Assembly: GCA_017502865.1 (NCBI GenBank)
Contig: JAFVUD010000006.1
Coordinates: forward strand, 125,832-189,831
Direction: 5' to 3'
DNA: 64,000 bases
Source of the DNA: Alphaproteobacteria bacterium
GTDB taxonomy: Bacteria > Pseudomonadota > Alphaproteobacteria > Rs-D84
Shown in pieces: positions 25,270 through 33,610 of the stretch (its first letter is position 1; every line of letters starts with the position of its first letter). The notes under the pieces are model-generated. The model saw only the letters and a list, made by a program, of their open reading frames with translations, was not told the origin of the DNA and did not search any database. The position numbers and the translations under genes were made by a program.

Positions 25270-28200
25270 TGAAGAGAATTTTTGTTATTTTGTTTGGGTT
25301 GCTGATGGTGATGCCTGGTCAGGGGGCAGGGTTGCGTATAACAGAAGTTGATGCGTTTCAGCGTATCTTGGAAATGTATTTTCCGGGTGATAAGGCGGCG
25401 CAGGCAAGGGTTGCGGCAACATATCGTGATAATATGAATTCTGAATATGTGGGGTCTGTGTTCAAGGCTATGTGTGAAGCGGGTGGTATTGCCGATGATA
25501 ACGCAAAATGTACCCAGTTTACAAATTCTGTTTTGTGGGGTGCAACGGGTACCTATTATATGCCGTGCGATAATTATAAAATGCCAAATGATAAGGGAAG
25601 CAGTATTAAGTCGCAAACAAAATGTCTGCGGGTGTTTTATGGTGATTTAAAGACAAATGTTCAGGTTGCGTCTGCGGTCACATTGGCCCAAGAATATGCA
25701 CGTGTAAAATTGGGTGATGAAATTGTTTGCTCGAAAGAATACAGAACATCGTCAAATGATGATTATATTCGCTGTAAATCATTGAAGACAAAAAAGTATT
25801 ATGAATTTCAATTTGATGATGTGCGTGAATCTGTGGATTCGCGAATTCAGCAGGATATAAGAAATGGAATTTATTATATCCATGATGTTAAAGGGCTTTC
25901 TGTTAGTGAAGCAAAGTGTAAAGAAATAGAACGCAGTGCGTTGTTGTTTGGTGCGACAACCAGACTTTCAACAGCAGCAAATGGTCAAACATTTTGTTAT
26001 ATTTCGTTTGATGCGATAAAAGAAAAGAAAGATTTAAAAACAGCATGTGGGATAGATAATTTTGAATTCTGTCGTTCAATCCAGATAAATACTAATTTAT
26101 CGACGATTGATTATATGCGTGAACATGTTGCGAAAAAATGTAATGCAGATATTTCGGACATTCGCTGTGATTCTGGATTTAAAACGTATACAGGGCCAGG
26201 CTGTGCAACAACATGGATGGCACCAAAAGATGACGTGGTTTCGTGTCATTATAATGGGCAACAGATTGACTTTGTTTTTGATGACGTGAACGAAGCGTTT
26301 AAGTATGTTGCAAATGCAGGCCAGCAGGCAATGCCATGTATCAACAGTGATGGTACGTTTGATGGTAAAAACTGTGTTGGTCTGGATCAACAGAATTGCG
26401 AAGCAATGCAAAAGTTGAATACAAAGGATTGTCCAGACTGTCGTGCGGTCAAATGGGATGCAGAAAATAAAATGTGTGTATTGGGTGCGGCAAAATTTGC
26501 AACCAATGTGGACAAGGCTGTGAAAATTGGGACCGTTGCCGGTGTTGCGGTGGTTGCGGTGGCGGCGACTGTATTTTCAGGTGGAACAGCGGCCCCAGGT
26601 GCATGGGCGGTTGTTGCGGCGACTGCAAACGGTTTGGTTATCGCAGGTGCAGCGACCCAGGTGACGTCAGAAGCGGTAATGACATATGGTGTTTTTGAAC
26701 CGTTTGTGAAAAAGGCAAATCTTTGCATTCAAAACAAGGATTCTGCATGTGCAGAAAGTCTGGTAATTGATGAATTAAACCGTATGCAGAGTTATTCCAA
26801 AGAATTTAACCAAGCTGAAGCACGTGGTTTGGATGAAATTTTTGTAAAACTTATCAATTTGATTCCAGATGATTCTAAATTCTGGACGGACTTTGTTGGG
26901 AATCCTGAATTCTTTGACTGTTCGGTGCCAAGCGATCCAACCACATGTGTGGTCAAAGAATCTGCACAATTTTGGCAGGTGGCACGTACCGTTGGTAATA
27001 CAGCGATGATTGCGGGCGGATTTTTGAAAATGTTTGCCACGATTGGTTCTACGTTTGCACAGACCAGGGATTTGGTGCGTTTAAGAGTAGAGGCCATGCC
27101 GAGACATGGAACCTTGACAGTGAACCAGGTGAATGCGTGGGGTACACAGGGGATTGCAATGCCGAACAGAATTGTACCACAGGTTGCAGCACAATTTGGG
27201 AAAACGGGAATTACAACAAATTCTCAGTTGGTTAAAGCCATGGGGTGGCAATTGGGCCAGGAACTGTGGTGGAATCCTGTAACACAAACTATTGTTTCGG
27301 TTGGTTCGGGTGTTAATTTAGCAGGACTGGTGCCAATTGTTGTTGGGGCAGGAAATCAGTTATATCACAGTCCGGATGATGCAGATTTCTTTGTGGTGAA
27401 ACCTGAGAACAAGGAAGAGCCAGGTGACAGTGAAACCCCAGGTGGTGACGAAACCCCAGGTGGTAATGAAAACCCAGGTGGTAATGAAACCCCAGGTGGT
27501 GGCACAACGCCGGGTGGTAATGAAAATCCGGGTGGTGGCACAACACCGGGTGGCAATGAAAATCCGGGTGGTGGCACAACGCCGGGTGGTAATGAAAATC
27601 CGGGTGGTGGCACAACGCCGGGTGGCAATGAAAATCCAGGTGCTGGCACAACGCCGGGTGGCAATGAAAATCCAAGTGCTGGCACAACACCAACAGTTGA
27701 AACAAAACCGGCCAGTGTTAACATTTCACACACTGTGGAAAAGAAATCTAATACAGGGTTGATTGCAACAGCGGCTGTGTTGGGTACGGTTGGTGCAGGA
27801 TTCTTAATCGGTGGTTTGGTTGGCAAAAATGGTGATAATAAAAATGCCGCAACATCGGTTGCTGATGACAAAATGGTACAGGAATTAGATGAACTGATGC
27901 GGAATGCCAGTGGTGCATTCGGGTTTATAACCGGTAATGCATTAAAGTTGGTTACATTACCAACAACCAATGGCACAATGGCACCAATCGTTCGTATCGG
28001 TGGACGTGCGGTTGCGGTTGTGGAATATCGTGGCCACAAATTCCCATTCTGGGTAAATTCGGCATCGGCACGTTGGGAACCATTGTTGGGAATTGGTGCG
28101 AATGGTGGCTGGTTTAACACATGTCCAAATCCGGCCAAGGCAGATATTTCGTTCATTGACACAATTGCAGGTCAAATGAATACGAAATTGTCGCCAAAAA

Positions 28201-28433
28201 CAGTTCTGTATTTCGCAGGTCCAAATGCATCGGGCAGTAATTTCCCAGATGCCAGCGAAAGTGCGTACACAATTATAAATACAGAATTTCCAAATGGGGT
28301 TGTTCAGTCGTTCAATGGCGGAATGAGCCCAGCGGATCAAATGCTGTATAACAATAATTACAACAGGATAAAAAATCTGTTTAACACCGCCCAAATTTGG
28401 GCGGTTTTTTATTGCGGTTATTCTGTTGTTTAA
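25266..28433 (+). CDS. Very large secreted/surface protein with Gly-Pro-Asn repeats
   Basis: 1055 aa. Signal peptide MMKRIFVILFGLLMVMPGQGAG. The N-terminal 430 residues are Cys-rich, with repeated spacing such as CNADISDIRCDSGF and CHYNGQQIDFVFDDV. A hydrophobic region (about 415-470) may anchor it in a membrane. From about 720 to 810 a tandem repeat of GGGTTPGGNENP units forms an extended linker, followed by a second hydrophobic helix (TGLIATAAVLGTVGAGFLIGG). The C-terminal domain of about 200 residues has VRIGGRAVAVVEYRGHKFPFWV. The start is ATG 25266 (or 25269), overlapping the previous stop. Oddly, the last 16 codons run through an intrinsic terminator, and an extra base in the A6 run at 28370-28375 would end it just before. 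No family recognised. Confidence 0.65.
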   Translation: MMKRIFVILFGLLMVMPGQGAGLRITEVDAFQRILEMYFPGDKAAQARVAATYRDNMNSEYVGSVFKAMCEAGGIADDNAKCTQFTNSVLWGATGTYYMPCDNYKMPNDKGSSIKSQTKCLRVFYGDLKTNVQVASAVTLAQEYARVKLGDEIVCSKEYRTSSNDDYIRCKSLKTKKYYEFQFDDVRESVDSRIQQDIRNGIYYIHDVKGLSVSEAKCKEIERSALLFGATTRLSTAANGQTFCYISFDAIKEKKDLKTACGIDNFEFCRSIQINTNLSTIDYMREHVAKKCNADISDIRCDSGFKTYTGPGCATTWMAPKDDVVSCHYNGQQIDFVFDDVNEAFKYVANAGQQAMPCINSDGTFDGKNCVGLDQQNCEAMQKLNTKDCPDCRAVKWDAENKMCVLGAAKFATNVDKAVKIGTVAGVAVVAVAATVFSGGTAAPGAWAVVAATANGLVIAGAATQVTSEAVMTYGVFEPFVKKANLCIQNKDSACAESLVIDELNRMQSYSKEFNQAEARGLDEIFVKLINLIPDDSKFWTDFVGNPEFFDCSVPSDPTTCVVKESAQFWQVARTVGNTAMIAGGFLKMFATIGSTFAQTRDLVRLRVEAMPRHGTLTVNQVNAWGTQGIAMPNRIVPQVAAQFGKTGITTNSQLVKAMGWQLGQELWWNPVTQTIVSVGSGVNLAGLVPIVVGAGNQLYHSPDDADFFVVKPENKEEPGDSETPGGDETPGGNENPGGNETPGGGTTPGGNENPGGGTTPGGNENPGGGTTPGGNENPGGGTTPGGNENPGAGTTPGGNENPSAGTTPTVETKPASVNISHTVEKKSNTGLIATAAVLGTVGAGFLIGGLVGKNGDNKNAATSVADDKMVQELDELMRNASGAFGFITGNALKLVTLPTTNGTMAPIVRIGGRAVAVVEYRGHKFPFWVNSASARWEPLLGIGANGGWFNTCPNPAKADISFIDTIAGQMNTKLSPKTVLYFAGPNASGSNFPDASESAYTIINTEFPNGVVQSFNGGMSPADQMLYNNNYNRIKNLFNTAQIWAVFYCGYSVV
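27419..27695 (+). repeat. Tandem 36-base coding repeat
   Basis: In-frame repeat with a 36-base period encoding 12-residue units (GGGTTPGGNENP), about five or six copies, preceded by shorter irregular copies (GGDETP, GGNENP). Units differ at only a few positions (accccg/acgccg, aaaacc/aaaatc). The reverse strand is open over this stretch only because of the low complexity. Confidence 0.85.
28386..28410 (+). terminator. Terminator lying inside the annotated 3' end of a gene
   Basis: Perfect 20-base palindrome accgcccaaatttgggcggt followed by T6. The stop codon of the 1055-aa gene is at 28431-28433, about 20 bases beyond the expected end of transcription. See the finding on the A6 run. Confidence 0.8.
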
Positions 28434-28460
28434 TGTGGCCCCCCGTAGGGGGGGGGATAA

Positions 28461-28560
28461 CCTGGGTCCCACGGTCAAGCCGTGGGATGACACTACTTCG
28501 CCAAGGCTTCGTAGTGCAGGCACGTTCGCCAAGGCTTCGTAGTGCGGGCACGTTCGCCGG
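28461..28560. repeat. Dispersed hairpin repeats, copy 1
   Basis: First hairpin: tcccacgg (28467-28474) pairs with ccgtggga (28480-28487) around tcaag. Second: cactac-ttcgccaaggcttc-gtagtg at about 28491-28516, then gcaggcacgttcgcc and a second partial copy of the same hairpin. The stretch 28461-28530 aligns with 33381-33450 base for base outside the first stem. The remaining gap (28434-28460 and 28561-28586) holds only a G-run and no gene. Confidence 0.75.
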
Positions 28561-28586
28561 GGGGACAGGCCTGTATATGGAATAAA

Positions 28587-28610
28587 AAAATCCCCCAATC
28601 GGGGGATTTT
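28587..28610 (-). terminator. Intrinsic terminator of secB
   Basis: Stem aaaatccccc pairs with gggggatttt, loop aatc; on the minus strand a run of T follows, 20 bases after the secB stop. Confidence 0.85.
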
Positions 28611-28628
28611 GTAATAATCGAATGTTGA

Positions 28629-29054
28629 TTATTTTGATTGTTTCTGTTCATACAAAGCGGCAAAGTCAACCGGCTGCATTGCAAATGTTGGGAAGCCGGA
28701 TTCAGATGTCAAACGTGTAATCAACGCACGTACAGATGGGAACAACAATGTTGGTACGTCAATCAACAATGTGCGTTTTTTCTTTTCTTCGTCTTTTTCT
28801 TCTTCCATTTGGACCAGACCAGAATATGTTGATTCAATCAAGAAGATAGATTTTTCACCGTTTTCCAATTTTGAATGTACTTTGGTAATTAAATCGACCA
28901 TGAACAGATTGTTTTCTGCACCCTTGATTTGAATGTCGATGTTGATTTCTAATTTTGCCTGGCCATTGTCCTGTTTAAAGAATAATTCTGGGACATTTGG
29001 GCTTTCAAAAGAAATGTCTTTTAAGAACTGAGAGATGATATTAAATTTTGCCAT
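28629..29054 (-). CDS. secB: Protein-export chaperone SecB
   Basis: 141 aa. SecB is a homotetrameric cytoplasmic chaperone that keeps precursor proteins unfolded and hands them to SecA. Recognised by the overall pattern: an N-terminal FLKDISFESPN, the beta-strand pair with LEINIDIQIKG, and the C-terminal PSVRALITRLTSESGFPTF.. PVDFAALYEQ, which is the conserved end of SecB. An acidic-basic insert (EEEKDEEKKKR) lies in the middle. The start ATG 29054 follows ccaaggagaaaac. The open frame continues upstream without a ribosome site. Its likely clients include the many secreted proteins here. Confidence 0.93.
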   Translation of the reverse strand: MAKFNIISQFLKDISFESPNVPELFFKQDNGQAKLEINIDIQIKGAENNLFMVDLITKVHSKLENGEKSIFLIESTYSGLVQMEEEKDEEKKKRTLLIDVPTLLFPSVRALITRLTSESGFPTFAMQPVDFAALYEQKQSK

Positions 29055-29163
29055 TATGTTTTCTCCTTGGTGATTTATGGCGACCTTAGGTCTGGACTTG
29101 CGTCCCTGTTTTATGATAATATAGCAATATAAAATTATTTTACAAGTGGGGGGATTAAGAAAA

Positions 29164-30264
29164 ATGGCACATTTGTTAAAAAATGTTCTGCTGCGTGGTT
29201 TAGTTGGGATTTGTGCTGCGTTCGTGTTGGCGTCTTGTGATTTGTCCACCCCAATGGAAGGTACAGATAACGCCGTTGTGCCATCTAATTTCAAACGGGT
29301 TTCTTATTCAGATATGCCGGGGTGGCGTGATGATGATGTGCGGTATGCATTACAGGCATTTCGTAATTCGTGCAAGGCGAAAATCCAATATACCGGTCGG
29401 GTAATCCCAGATAAACAACTGTTCGAAGAAAAGTGCAGAATGTTGCCGTCTGCATCGGCGGATATTGCAACGGTGCGTGCGTGGTTTGAATCACATTTCC
29501 AGCCATATCAAATCTTTAACGAAAACGGCGGGGACAAGGGGACATACACCGGATACTATTCACCGGTTATCCCGGCGTGTCGTACAAAAACAGCCCAGTG
29601 TAATGAACCGTTGATGGGTGTGCCGACCGATGGCAGAACATACAAAGGTGTGTCCAAGAAAGACATTGTAGAAAAGAAAATAGGGCGGGTTTTGTACTGG
29701 GCAAATATTGTTGATGTGCAAAATATTCAAATCCAGGGCAGTGGTAATTTGAAACTGGAAGATGGGACAGATGTTAAATTGAACTTTGCCGCAGTGAATG
29801 ATATGCCATTCAAATCAATTGGTGAAGAACTGCGTCGGCGTGGAATTCGCCCATCGGGTGGATATTCGGCAGATGCGGTTTGGACACATTTAAAGGCAAA
29901 TCCAAAATTAGCACGTGATGTGATTTATACAAATCCACGTTATGTTTATTTCTATGAATCTGTGCCACCAGATGTTGTTGGAAAACTGGGGACACCATTG
30001 TCCAAGATAAGAAGTGTTGCAATGGACGATGATTTGTATACACTGGGGTTACCGGTGTATGTGAACACGAACCTGTCGGATGGGCGGCCGTTCCGTCGGC
30101 TGATGATTGCCCAGGACACGGGCAGTGCAATTCGTGGGTGGATTCGTGCAGATATATTCTTTGGCAAGGGGGACGATGCGTATAAATTTGCACATGGTCA
30201 GCATGCACAGGGACAGATGTTTATCCTGATGCCAAAGGTGTATAATTATGTCAAACCAAGATAG
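29164..30264 (+). CDS. mltA: Membrane-bound lytic murein transglycosylase A
   Basis: 366 aa lipoprotein (lipobox VLASC at about residues 20-24). MltA cleaves the glycan strands of peptidoglycan at the outer membrane's inner face. It contains GTYTGYYSPVI near 130, the MltA core with RGIRPSGGY near 230, and the C-terminal 3D domain with RLMIAQDTGSAIRGWIRADIFFG (the Asp of QDTG is the expected catalytic acid). The start is ATG 29164 after gggggatt; the frame upstream has no support. It overlaps the next gene by 17 bases, forming mltA-dciA-ruvC. Confidence 0.93.
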   Translation: MAHLLKNVLLRGLVGICAAFVLASCDLSTPMEGTDNAVVPSNFKRVSYSDMPGWRDDDVRYALQAFRNSCKAKIQYTGRVIPDKQLFEEKCRMLPSASADIATVRAWFESHFQPYQIFNENGGDKGTYTGYYSPVIPACRTKTAQCNEPLMGVPTDGRTYKGVSKKDIVEKKIGRVLYWANIVDVQNIQIQGSGNLKLEDGTDVKLNFAAVNDMPFKSIGEELRRRGIRPSGGYSADAVWTHLKANPKLARDVIYTNPRYVYFYESVPPDVVGKLGTPLSKIRSVAMDDDLYTLGLPVYVNTNLSDGRPFRRLMIAQDTGSAIRGWIRADIFFGKGDDAYKFAHGQHAQGQMFILMPKVYNYVKPR

Positions 30265-30592
30265 CAAACCCAAGGTTTTATCAATTGACCGCCGACACGG
30301 GCGACCGCAGACCATTGGGGCGGCATTGGGAAATCTGTTTGATATATTGGGAATTCGGGCATCTGATGCAGATTTGGCAAATCGGTGGGAAAAAATTATG
30401 GGGCCGGAAATTGCATCTGTGGCCCAGTTGGCAGCGATTAAAAAGACCCCAAAAAATAAATATAATGTTGTAATTCGACCATTTAATCCGGCAATGACAT
30501 TGCAATTGTCGTATATGAAAGATGAAATTATCGAACGAATAAATAAATACTTTGGTCGTGATGCAGTTGAAAAAATAAGTTTTAGAAAATGA
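30248..30592 (+). CDS. DUF721 protein, DciA-like helicase loader
   Basis: 114 aa. The DUF721 domain (about residues 22-110) is seen in LGNLFDILGIRASDADLANRWEKIMGPEIASVAQ and later QLSYMKDEIIERINKYFG. DciA proteins of this family load or activate the replicative helicase DnaB in bacteria that lack DnaC. The start ATG 30248 lies inside the last codons of mltA, and its stop overlaps ruvC by four bases (ATGA). A basic N-terminus (KPKVLSIDRRHGRP) could contact DNA. The DciA role is known for relatives but not proven for this short form. Confidence 0.8.
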   Translation: MSNQDSKPKVLSIDRRHGRPQTIGAALGNLFDILGIRASDADLANRWEKIMGPEIASVAQLAAIKKTPKNKYNVVIRPFNPAMTLQLSYMKDEIIERINKYFGRDAVEKISFRK

Positions 30593-31068
30593 CAAAGCGT
30601 GTGTTGGGGATTGACCCGGGTTTATTGCATACAGGTTGGGCGGTGGTTGATACCGCCGGGCAAACACGCCGCTATATTGCCAGTGGTGTTATTTTGCCAA
30701 AACCAAAAATGGAAATGGCCCAGCGATTAACGACTATATTCCGTGAATTAAGTAAAATCTGTGAAACGTTTCAGCCGGACGAATGCAGTATCGAAATTAT
30801 TTTTGTAAATAAAAATCCCAAGACGACTTTATTACTGGGCCAGGCCCGTGCGGCGGCAATTGTTGCAGTGGGAAATTATGATATTCCGGTTTTTGAATAC
30901 GAACCAAATGTTATTAAAAAAGCACTGACCGGGGCGGGGCATGCGGATAAGTCTGCGGTGGATAAAATGGTGCAATTATTGTTGCCAAATGCACACCCAA
31001 AAACACCAGACGAAGCGGACGCAATTGCCATTGCATTGGCACATACAAACATGGTGCGGTATTTATAA
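30589..31068 (+). CDS. ruvC: Crossover junction endodeoxyribonuclease RuvC
   Basis: 159 aa. RuvC resolves Holliday junctions by symmetric cleavage. The RNase H-like active site is visible: Asp in GIDPG at residue 7, Glu in CSIEIIFVNKN near 66, and the pair in PDEADAIAIALAH near 141-144. The KKALTGAGHADKSAV motif near 107 is typical. ATG 30589 overlaps the previous stop by four bases. ruvA is encoded elsewhere in the window, unlinked. Confidence 0.96.
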   Translation: MTKRVLGIDPGLLHTGWAVVDTAGQTRRYIASGVILPKPKMEMAQRLTTIFRELSKICETFQPDECSIEIIFVNKNPKTTLLLGQARAAAIVAVGNYDIPVFEYEPNVIKKALTGAGHADKSAVDKMVQLLLPNAHPKTPDEADAIAIALAHTNMVRYL

Positions 31069-31162
31069 AAATAACATATTGAAATTACTGAATAATTTTT
31101 TGCTTTTTTTTTTTGTATAAGTATATAATAGATATATATTTTTTATGCTTTGTGGGGGAAAG

Positions 31163-33265
31163 ATGTTTAAAAAATTTATATCTGTTTTCTGTATGTTTTT
31201 TGGAATTTTGACGGCGGCACATGCGGGGCCGGCGGCGAATATTGAATATGTGCATAAAATGATTGCACATGTTTGGGGACTGGAAATTCCATATAACCCA
31301 GAACTGAAAAATCCCCGGTATGCGGCGAATATGGAATATCTGTTGGCGGCGGTTGACGTTGCGAATGAAATGCTGAATGGGTACAAGACCACAGATTATA
31401 AATCGGACCCAAAATATGCCACCAGATATATTGCAGACACATTGGTCACGAACAAGGCCGTGCATGAATTGATAAGTGTTGAATGGCCCTTTTGGATGGA
31501 AACCATGGAAACTGATTATTTTGCATTCGTGATTGGTGCGGCTGGAAATTATATGGTTGATTGGGGTGATGGTACAATCCAGAACATTGCAATTACTGAA
31601 CAGGATAGTATTGATGGAACGAATATTTTGGTTGAACATAACTATAATGAATCTGGGAAATACAAGGTTCGGTTAAAGGGGCGTGCAACATTTTATCCCC
31701 CGATGCTTTATGAATGGAATGGTGCAGCGGGGGGTGTTTTGTTTTTCTGTTCTTATTGGATTTGTGGTACACCAGAAATGGTTGCACAGGTAGGTGGCAA
31801 TTTACCACAAATTTTCCCAACCCTGGCGGATGGAACAAATCCTTCGTTTGCGATGTTGTTTTCTGGTACCAGTAATTTGAATCAGCAAATTCCAGAATCG
31901 TTATTTTATGGTTTGACCGGTGAAGCACGTGATGGTATGTTTTATGCCACATTTATGAATTCTGGGTTTACGGGGATGATTCCAGAAAAGTTGTTCAGAG
32001 ATGTTCGGGGCACGCCCGCCAAGAATATGTTTGCGTACACATTTAGGACGTCAAATTTAACGGGGGAAATTCCAGGGACGTTGTTTGCTGGTTTACATGG
32101 TGAAGTAAACTTTGAAGAAAATCCAGACGATGCCTATGCAAATGGCCCGATGAGTTTGTTTTTTAACACCTTTTCTGAATCAAAATTTACCAAAATTGGT
32201 TCGGGGCTGTTTGATGGTGGTGGTATAACGTATGATGCGAATAATGGTTGGGAACATTTTATAGATACTTTTACAGACTGTGTAGATTTAACGGGGGAAT
32301 CTGCAAAAATTGGCGACCAATATCTGTATGAAATCTGGCCCGATGCATCGGATCCTTTTACGTACAAGAATGCAACGGGGTTAAGTGATTGGTGCCAGAT
32401 ACCATACGTGTGGCGTGGTGTTGCAGATCCACTGTGTGACAGTGATGCGGAGTTTTTGGTACATGTTAAAACGCCCAGTGCAAATTCAACATTTGGATTT
32501 CGTTTGGGGGCGGCCGGTGAATTTACCGTTGACTGGGGTGATGGCGATGTTGAAACAATCGTCAAAGATAACACAGACAGTGTAAATTATACCCATACGT
32601 ATGCCAATGCCGGGGATTATGTGTTTGGTATCAGTGGCCAGGCAACAGCATATCCAACAGACTTTTCTGATTATTTTGACGGTGATAGGGGTGCGGCGAT
32701 TGCGTTCGGTGCAAGAAGTGTAGGTGGTGCAGATTATATATATAATATTCGTGGCAGTTTGGGACATGTGTTTGGAACGTTGGCCGATGGTTCGCAACCA
32801 CGTTTCTTGAATCTGTTCCGTAGAGCTACAAACATGACAATTGTTGTGCCAGAAAACTTGTTTGATGGAATTTATGGCCAGCCAGTGTCACATATGTTTC
32901 AATATGCATTTTACTTATCTGGAATTGTCGGGTTTGCGGGCCCTTTGTTTGCGGGGATAAGTGGTACGCCAACAAACAGTTTGTATCAGTGGACGTTTTC
33001 AGGTTGTGATGAATTGTCTTTGCCATTGCCAGATGGAATGTTTGGTAATTTGACGGGTGATTTAGGAAGCTATACATTTGGTAATACGTTTCTTAACTCG
33101 GACAATATGACGGGCAGTTCTGCACGTGATGCAAATGGCAGATATTTGTATGAAGTATGGCCAGATGCAACATGGGGACAGGTAGAAGGCATGTATTGTA
33201 ATGGTTCACAATATACAGATATGGATAATATCCCAGGTGCCTGGACAGGATGCCCGCCAGCATAA
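31163..33265 (+). CDS. Large secreted protein with two PKD-like/BspA-like modules
   Basis: 700 aa. Signal peptide MFKKFISVFCMFFGILTAAHAG. Two related modules follow. Each begins with a PKD-like strand set: VIGAAGNYMVDWGDG..NYNESGKYKVRLKGRATFYP (about 118-175) and RLGAAGEFTVDWGDG..TYANAGDYVFGISGQATAYP (about 450-500). Each continues with repeats of the form IPE-LF-G...MF..TF..S, as in BspA/DUF285-type surface repeats. Both end with a similar YLYEVWPDA segment. Such domains usually mediate adhesion or surface binding. The start ATG 31163 follows gggggaaa; ATG 31145 has no ribosome site. TATAAT near 31123 may be its promoter. Confidence 0.7.
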   Translation: MFKKFISVFCMFFGILTAAHAGPAANIEYVHKMIAHVWGLEIPYNPELKNPRYAANMEYLLAAVDVANEMLNGYKTTDYKSDPKYATRYIADTLVTNKAVHELISVEWPFWMETMETDYFAFVIGAAGNYMVDWGDGTIQNIAITEQDSIDGTNILVEHNYNESGKYKVRLKGRATFYPPMLYEWNGAAGGVLFFCSYWICGTPEMVAQVGGNLPQIFPTLADGTNPSFAMLFSGTSNLNQQIPESLFYGLTGEARDGMFYATFMNSGFTGMIPEKLFRDVRGTPAKNMFAYTFRTSNLTGEIPGTLFAGLHGEVNFEENPDDAYANGPMSLFFNTFSESKFTKIGSGLFDGGGITYDANNGWEHFIDTFTDCVDLTGESAKIGDQYLYEIWPDASDPFTYKNATGLSDWCQIPYVWRGVADPLCDSDAEFLVHVKTPSANSTFGFRLGAAGEFTVDWGDGDVETIVKDNTDSVNYTHTYANAGDYVFGISGQATAYPTDFSDYFDGDRGAAIAFGARSVGGADYIYNIRGSLGHVFGTLADGSQPRFLNLFRRATNMTIVVPENLFDGIYGQPVSHMFQYAFYLSGIVGFAGPLFAGISGTPTNSLYQWTFSGCDELSLPLPDGMFGNLTGDLGSYTFGNTFLNSDNMTGSSARDANGRYLYEVWPDATWGQVEGMYCNGSQYTDMDNIPGAWTGCPPA

Positions 33266-33271
33266 ACACAC

Positions 33272-33293
33272 CGCCCCATACGGGGCGTTTTTT
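33272..33293 (+). terminator. Intrinsic terminator after the 700-aa secreted protein
   Basis: Stem cgcccc pairs with ggggcg around atac, followed by T6. Confidence 0.85.
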
Positions 33294-33306
33294 ATCCCCC
33301 CATCCA

Positions 33307-33340
33307 AGTTTTACTAAATGACATTCGTCAAAGTAAAACT
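33307..33340. repeat. Perfect inverted repeat, stem agttttact
   Basis: agttttact (33307-33315) and agtaaaact (33332-33340) are perfect complements with a 16-base loop aaatgacattcgtcaa that itself folds (tgac..gtca). It lies between the terminator and the dispersed hairpins. Role unknown. Confidence 0.6.
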
Positions 33341-33380
33341 GTCCTGCCCCGCCAGGGGGCAGGGGGAATAGATAGGATGG

Positions 33381-33450
33381 CCTGGGTATTCGGGTCAAGC
33401 CCGAATATGACACTACTTCGCCAAGGCTTCGTAGTGCAGGCACGTTCGCC
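33381..33450. repeat. Dispersed hairpin repeats, copy 2
   Basis: First hairpin: tattcggg (33387-33394) pairs with cccgaata (33400-33407) around the same tcaag loop as copy 1. Second: cactac-ttcgccaaggcttc-gtagtg, then gcaggcacgttcgcc identical to copy 1. After it, GC-rich inverted repeats (ccctccccgggcggtg, cccctccgccggagggg) fill the space to about 33520. The whole 345-base gap 33266-33610 has no gene other than these repeats and the promoter of the next gene. Confidence 0.75.
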
Positions 33451-33575
33451 GGGGGCTTCGTAGTGTGGGCGAATGGGGGACCCTCCCCGGGCGGTGCCCA
33501 CCCCTCCGCCGGAGGGGAATTACCCACGGTCCAGTCAGAATATGACAAAATTGCGATGTGGGATGTGGGGCGGTT

Positions 33576-33603
33576 TTGGTTTTGGGGATTTTTATGATAT
33601 AAT
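33576..33603 (+). promoter_or_regulatory. Putative MFS gene promoter, -10 seven bases before ATG
   Basis: TTGGTT (33576-33581), 16 bases, TATAAT (33598-33603), then seven bases to the ATG at 33611. No ribosome site lies between, so the message should be leaderless or nearly so. Confidence 0.55.
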
Positions 33604-33610
33604 TATCGCT

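Noticed and set aside
27419..27695. CRISPR array
   Set aside because: Units are in frame, contiguous and without spacers, and encode part of a secreted protein.
27313..28162. Long reverse-strand open frames over the repeat region
   Set aside because: They are opened by the low-complexity 36-base coding repeat; no ribosome site, and they oppose a gene with a signal peptide.
33473..33610. Upstream extension of the MFS gene
   Set aside because: It crosses GC-rich repeat DNA and the promoter; the TATAAT box sits seven bases before ATG 33611.
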